Below are positions 6,272 to 9,300 of a stretch of 9,300 bases of DNA, piece by piece. The stretch spans positions 1 through 9,300 of the forward strand of contig JAFTIV010000153.1 of the NCBI GenBank assembly GCA_017456685.1. Reading direction: 5' to 3'. A program made the translations under genes and the position numbers. This DNA comes from Clostridia bacterium. GTDB lineage: Bacteria; Bacillota; Clostridia; Oscillospirales; CAG-272. Under the pieces are notes generated by a model. The model ran no database searches. It had not been told where the DNA came from and saw only the letters and a list, made by a program, of their open reading frames with translations. Position 1 is the first letter of the stretch. Each line of letters starts with the position of its first letter.

Positions 6272-7030
6272 TTAAGAGCGCATTTTATTTTGACCTTGGA
6301 GCTTCATTACAATTAGCCTTGCAAGGAAAAAGAGTCCAACAAACACTAACAAGAAAACTACAAAAAGTGTAATGGTGTAAAGCCAGTTTATGGAAAACCA
6401 ACCGTAATGAGAGGTAGGAGTTGCATTATAAAGGAATTTTAGGGGCGTGCCCTTGTAATCGTAAAGATAAAAATAATTAGGGGTCCAGTCTAACAAGGCA
6501 CGGAATGCAGAATTGCATATTATCGCAACAAAAGAGGATGCCGAAACAAACGAGATTGAATAGATAAGGTCCCTTTTGTTAAGGCTTGGGAGAAGCACAA
6601 GAATACCATAAAGCGCGCAAACGATGATAAAAAAGTGTCCCCAAATGTATGCTTGAGCGCGTATTTTTAAAAGGGTGTCGTAATTTGCCAAGGAGCTTGC
6701 AAAGAGCATTGCTAAAAACGCGGGTATCAAATTGAAGCAAAACGAGGTGGAGATAAGCCACTTTTTTCTCAAAATCAAGGCAAGACCCGATATAAGACTG
6801 CCGATATGACACACCTGTAGCGGAATGATTTCAACATCCCAGCCACTGCGCGCAAAAATATCAATGTTTCTTACAACTAAAATTAGAACGGAAATGCTAC
6901 CAAGCACAATGCCAACTATGCGCTTTACCTTGCCAGAGCGATTTCTTACAAGAAAATAGATGATAGCAAAAGCAATAAAGGGGGAGAGCATATAGATAAA
7001 ATGCCAAATAGACCAAAGCTTGAAGACCAT
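6272..7030 (-). CDS. YwaF/TMEM164-like (TIGR02206-type) integral membrane protein
   Basis: 252 residues with about seven hydrophobic segments, near 11-29, 38-56, 68-88, 92-112, 127-148, 157-178 and 215-240. The family-type signature is IPLQVCHIGS (Cys74, His75), followed by WGHFFIIVCALYG (His132) and a later NYFYL (from Asn185). Bacterial members are poorly characterised. The human relative TMEM164 is reported as a phospholipid acyltransferase using a Cys/His pair, so a membrane-lipid enzyme role is possible but unproven here. The ribosome binding site is weak (AGGCAGGT), unlike the neighbouring genes. It has its own promoter (7104-7132) and terminator (6242-6260), so it is monocistronic. Confidence 0.8.
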   Translation of the reverse strand: MVFKLWSIWHFIYMLSPFIAFAIIYFLVRNRSGKVKRIVGIVLGSISVLILVVRNIDIFARSGWDVEIIPLQVCHIGSLISGLALILRKKWLISTSFCFNLIPAFLAMLFASSLANYDTLLKIRAQAYIWGHFFIIVCALYGILVLLPSLNKRDLIYSISFVSASSFVAIICNSAFRALLDWTPNYFYLYDYKGTPLKFLYNATPTSHYGWFSINWLYTITLFVVFLLVFVGLFFLARLIVMKLQGQNKMRS

Positions 7031-7103
7031 ATTTTACCTGCCTTAATAAATTGAATAAAGGGTGAGCTATTGATTGGATTTCTTGTATTTACGAGCAAGC
7101 TCT

Positions 7104-7132
7104 ATTATAAACCATAACAAATTAAAATTCAA
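7104..7132 (-). promoter_or_regulatory. Promoter of the membrane protein gene
   Basis: On the minus strand, TTGAAT (7127-7132), a 17-base spacer and a perfect TATAAT (7104-7109). The leader to the ATG at 7030 would be about 65 bases long. Confidence 0.75.
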
Positions 7133-7392
7133 GGAATTTTAACAAAATAGACATAAATACAAGCGACCTGCTCGGCTATACAACAAAATTGTCGAACCGT
7201 AAATAGAGAAAATTTGACAACAATTTTGACAACAAAACTGATAAAAAAGAGAAGGAGAGAGGCTTTTTTGCAAAAAAGAACTTCAGCGAGCCTTATGCTT
7301 GCAAGCAGACAACGGCTCTTGCCTCGTTTGCGCACTCTATTCGTAGCAAAACTACAAAGGAGTGTTCGAATCAATCCGTTCTACACCAAAAG
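7133..7392. other. Non-coding region with repeats, between the membrane protein and the TIR gene
   Basis: No convincing gene is present: the open frames on both strands are short, strongly basic or low in complexity, and lack ribosome binding sites. TTTGACAACA occurs twice in direct orientation (7213-7222 and 7225-7234), near an ACAAAATTGT stretch around 7183. A perfect 16-base palindrome CTTTTTTGCAAAAAAG lies at 7263-7278. From memory, the text around 7278-7320 resembles an intergenic sequence seen repeatedly in Clostridium-group genomes, where spurious small proteins are often called from it. That recollection needs a search. Confidence 0.4.
7360..7388 (+). other. tRNA-3'-end-like remnant (T-arm plus CCA), left flank of the TIR gene
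   Basis: GAGTG TTCGAAT CAATC (7360-7376) folds as a T-arm with four of five pairs, and CACCA ends at 7388. The distance to CCA is one base too long for a normal tRNA, and no matching 5' acceptor, D-arm or anticodon arm is visible upstream. It is therefore a fragment or chance likeness, not a working tRNA. tRNA 3' ends are common sites of element integration. Confidence 0.35.
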
Positions 7393-7455
7393 AAAAGACG
7401 CAAAATGTTTTAAGGCGGTAGTCATTAGCAACCACTGATACATTTTGCGTCTTTT
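7393..7455. terminator. Long hairpin, probable terminator of the TIR gene
   Basis: The perfect 16-base arms AAAAGACGCAAAATGT (7393-7408) and its complement (7440-7455) enclose a 31-base loop. On the minus strand the second arm runs into TCTTTTCTTTTGG, so it can end transcription of the TIR gene, whose stop is at 7483. It also directly follows the tRNA-like CCA on the + strand. The long loop is unusual for a plain terminator. Confidence 0.6.
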
Positions 7456-7482
7456 GACTAATTACTGTAATTTTGATAAAAT

Positions 7483-8340
7483 TCAATCATCAACATTGTT
7501 CTTTAACCAATAAGATGATCCAATATCAGAAAGGCTTTCTGTATCTGTCGCGGAAGCTTCTTTTCGCTTTTTCCGTCCGCCTAAAACAGTCAATACGGCA
7601 TAGTCAGTATTTGGATTAGTGATAGAGAAATCTACTTGAATATACAAATCAGGAGCCATCACTCCAGCATCGTGATCCAAATCACTATATACGGAAAAGA
7701 AAAGAGTATTTTCTTGCTTTGGATTAAATTCGTCGCATGGTGAAAAATGTATAGATTCACAAGCATACCACGTCGAAAATGCGCTACTATCTCTATGTTG
7801 AAACAAAACTCTTCGCTGCCTGTTTTCACGATTGATCTGAATAATGGAATATTGATTTTTGAATTGCTCTTTCATAAAAGCATATAAGAATTTAGGCGTA
7901 CTATAGATAATTTCCGGCTCATTATTGCTCACGGCATCTGTTGGGAAAACATTTTTTATCGTGGTATAATCGGATCCGATGTTGTTTTTTGTATGAATAG
8001 CTTGCGAAATTCCCAACTGCATAGCTATCCCTTGGGACAACTCGACATCTTCAAGATAAAAAGTTAAAATCGGAATATCATTTGAAACGGCATAGTATAT
8101 TTCTCTTTTGACATTTTGCGACTCAATAGAGTTGTTGGATAAGATCAAGAAAAAAAGTGTTGCCTTCGAGAGCTTTTTAGCAATGGTTTCTGCCCATTCA
8201 TCTGCAGGTAAAATTCCTTCATCATACCAAATATTGCAACCGACGCTTTGCAATTTGTCGATCAAAGGTTTGATTTTATCTTCATCCTTATGCGAATATG
8301 ACATAAAAGCATAAGGATATAACCCTGTGTACGCTTTCAT
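7483..8340 (-). CDS. TIR-domain protein with an uncharacterised C-terminal domain
   Basis: 285 residues. The N-terminal TIR domain covers about 8-118. The first strand is YAFMSYSHKDED, the BB-loop region is WYDEGILPADEW, and Glu51 in EWAETI is the likely NAD-cleaving glutamate. The blocks LFFLILSNNSIES, VKREIYYAV and the closing LGISQAI follow the pattern of bacterial TIR_2 proteins. Residues 140-285 form a second region I do not recognise, with STPKFLYAFMKEQF, an aromatic beta-rich stretch around 185-250, and a basic GGRKKRK. It may sense a trigger or bind a partner. Known bacterial TIR proteins often degrade NAD or make cyclic ADP-ribose signals in phage defence. No Thoeris ThsA, STING or Argonaute partner lies in this window. 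It has its own promoter and ribosome binding site (GGGAGG, 7 bases before ATG), and its base use looks more AT-rich than its neighbours. Confidence 0.88.
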   Translation of the reverse strand: MKAYTGLYPYAFMSYSHKDEDKIKPLIDKLQSVGCNIWYDEGILPADEWAETIAKKLSKATLFFLILSNNSIESQNVKREIYYAVSNDIPILTFYLEDVELSQGIAMQLGISQAIHTKNNIGSDYTTIKNVFPTDAVSNNEPEIIYSTPKFLYAFMKEQFKNQYSIIQINRENRQRRVLFQHRDSSAFSTWYACESIHFSPCDEFNPKQENTLFFSVYSDLDHDAGVMAPDLYIQVDFSITNPNTDYAVLTVLGGRKKRKEASATDTESLSDIGSSYWLKNNVDD

Positions 8341-8370
8341 AGATTTTCCTCCCAGTTAAGTACTAATTTG

Positions 8371-8399
8371 ATTATATCACAAAAAAGCAAAAACCGCAA
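8371..8399 (-). promoter_or_regulatory. Promoter of the TIR gene
   Basis: On the minus strand, an extended -10 TGATATAAT (8371-8379) sits 17 bases after a weak -35 TTGCGG (8394-8399). The -35 lies in the arm of the hairpin at 8389-8426. The leader is about 25-30 bases and contains GGGAGG (8348-8353), 7 bases before the start. Confidence 0.7.
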
Positions 8400-8426
8400 T
8401 CCCTTTGTATCAGAATTGCAGTTTTT
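8389..8426. terminator. Bidirectional terminator hairpin upstream of the TIR gene
   Basis: The arms AAAAACCGCAAT (8389-8400) and ATTGCAGTTTTT (8415-8426) pair at 11 of 12 positions around a 14-base loop. T-rich tails are present on both strands. On the minus strand it can end the gene at 8520-9300. It follows directly after the tRNA-like CCA at 8430 and overlaps the -35 of the TIR promoter. Confidence 0.7.
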
Positions 8427-8429
8427 ATT

Positions 8430-8458
8430 TGGCGGAGCAAGTGAGATGAAAATCGAAC
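8430..8458 (-). other. tRNA-3'-end-like remnant, right flank of the TIR gene
   Basis: On the minus strand GTTCGATT is followed about 12 bases later by CTTGCTCCGCCA, recalling the T-loop and CCA end of a serine-type tRNA. The stretch between T-loop and CCA is about 5 bases too long, and no 5' half is present, so it is not a functional tRNA. It faces the similar fragment at 7360-7388 across the TIR gene. Confidence 0.3.
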
Positions 8459-8519
8459 TGATTACAGTTGTATTGCAAACATATGGTTCGCAAAATCAAT
8501 GCTAAAATACGAAATACAA

Positions 8520-9300
8520 TCAATATTCCCAATCATCATCGGGACGGTCGATATATACGGGCTCGTTGAAAATTTTGCCTAAAAGGTTAAGGCAATCCTC
8601 GCTAAGCACCTTTGGGTTATATGAATCCACTTGTAGCATATTATATGCAGTTATAATTTCTTGCATTACATCCTTTATTAGTCTTTCACTTACAATATGA
8701 ATGTTCTCGCCATCGTCGTATGTTTTATATATACAGCCTGGCTCAAAATCCATATAGTACTTGTCAAGCATTTCTTCCATTGAGCCTGTTAAATGGCAGG
8801 CAATTTCAAAGAATTCCTTTAGCTTATTGTAGGAGGCGTTAATACATTCCTCGTATAGATGGCGATTATAGAAATCGCAAATGTATGACATTTTATAGTC
8901 CTTGCTGAATTCGTTGCGCTTTGTTCGTGCATATACAACAGCTAAAATGTTGTTTTTCAAGCATTTGTTTAGCGCCTCTAACGCCCTGTCGCTCTCGTTA
9001 TATGTTGAGTGTATATAAAAACACGATGTATAAGTACCACGTCCATTAAAGTACATATAGTTTGATCTTGGCTCATAAAGCATAGCATTACTATAGGAAA
9101 AATACCGATTAGGATCTGGAAGATAAATAACCTTACACTCCTTGGCTTTTGAGGCATTTTCAAAACGGCAGGCCTTTCTATCTATTATATTTGGATGCTT
9201 TTTAAAAGCAAGCTTGGCAAACTCATAATCGTTTGCTTCTAATAGCTTTTTTCCATCTAAAACACCATCACGCTCGCATTTTAAAAGCTCTGCCTCCTTG
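8520..9300 (-). CDS. Unknown protein, N terminus cut off by the window edge
   Basis: The frame has its stop at 8520-8522 and stays open without a stop to the right end of the window, so at least 259 residues are visible. The Met at 9081-9083 has no ribosome binding site and is very probably internal. The part upstream of it reads sensibly, for example LLKCERDGVLDGKKLLEAND and YLPDPNRYFSYSNA. The protein is soluble-looking, rich in Tyr, Asn and Cys (CFYIHSTYNESDRALEALNK; YICDFYNRHLYEECINASYN), and ends with the acidic DRPDDDWEY. I do not recognise a family, and no membrane segment is visible in this part. Confidence 0.75.
   Translation of the reverse strand, partial: KEAELLKCERDGVLDGKKLLEANDYEFAKLAFKKHPNIIDRKACRFENASKAKECKVIYLPDPNRYFSYSNAMLYEPRSNYMYFNGRGTYTSCFYIHSTYNESDRALEALNKCLKNNILAVVYARTKRNEFSKDYKMSYICDFYNRHLYEECINASYNKLKEFFEIACHLTGSMEEMLDKYYMDFEPGCIYKTYDDGENIHIVSERLIKDVMQEIITAYNMLQVDSYNPKVLSEDCLNLLGKIFNEPVYIDRPDDDWEY

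Noticed and set aside
7213..7250. Two perfect TTGACA boxes suggesting a + strand promoter
   Set aside because: No acceptable -10 box lies 16-18 bases downstream of either one, and no gene follows on that strand. They are better explained as part of a direct repeat.
7129..7374. Open frame of 81 codons on the minus strand
   Set aside because: It lies over the same repeat region, overlaps the -35 of the membrane protein promoter and lacks a ribosome binding site. It resembles a spurious protein of a repeated intergenic sequence.
7214..7438. Open frame of 74 codons on the + strand in the repeat-rich region
   Set aside because: It is very rich in Lys and Arg, has no ribosome binding site, reads through a palindrome and a tRNA-like fragment, and has no recognisable domain.
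7483..8340. Thoeris defence system
   Set aside because: A TIR protein is present, but no ThsA-type NAD-binding partner is encoded in this window. The genes on either side have unrelated or unknown products.
8978..9163. 61-codon minus-strand frame near the right edge
   Set aside because: It overlaps, in another frame, the longer gene that remains open to the window end and reads as a normal protein.
1..9300. CRISPR array, insertion sequence, rRNA or complete tRNA gene
   Set aside because: No regularly spaced repeats, no transposase or integrase motifs, and no full cloverleaf were found on either strand. Only the two tRNA-like 3' fragments were seen.

Overview
The window looks like a chromosomal stretch from a low-to-mid GC Gram-positive bacterium, most likely an anaerobic gut Clostridium-type Firmicute. 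The reasons are strong AAGGAG/GGAGG ribosome binding sites before nearly every gene, sigma-A-type promoters with extended -10 boxes (TGATATAAT and variants) and 17-base spacers, a lipobox lipoprotein with a serine-rich spacer, and T-rich intrinsic terminators. Assigning a genus is not possible from this sequence alone. All protein names are from motif reading, not from a search.

Left part (1-2970). A short promoter-to-terminator unit (about 94-258, + strand) may make a small RNA. It shares its terminator with a minus-strand intracellular GH5-type glycosidase (302-1399). Back-to-back promoters at 1453-1514 drive this glycosidase one way and, the other way, a two-gene operon: a small unknown protein (1544-1939) translationally coupled to a surface lipoprotein nuclease (1936-2922). 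A 30-base perfect palindrome (2937-2966) ends the operon and also serves the convergent operon on the other side.

Centre (2969-6218). One promoter at 6190-6218 drives a tight three-gene minus-strand operon: an unknown acidic 183-residue protein, a GH51 alpha-L-arabinofuranosidase, and a cytoplasmic transglutaminase/protease-fold protein. With the GH5-type enzyme, this suggests use of arabinose-containing plant oligosaccharides that are imported whole and cut inside the cell. No transporter or regulator is visible here.

Right part (6240-9300). A YwaF/TMEM164-like polytopic membrane protein has its own promoter and terminator. It is followed by a 450-base non-coding region with direct repeats, palindromes and a tRNA-3'-end-like remnant. 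Next comes a TIR-domain protein gene (7483-8340) that looks more AT-rich and differs in codon texture from its neighbours. Its other flank carries a second tRNA-3'-end-like remnant, and each remnant is followed by a hairpin. This TIR cassette is the best candidate for an acquired defence or signalling module. The window ends inside an unknown minus-strand gene (8520 to beyond 9300) that is open to the edge.
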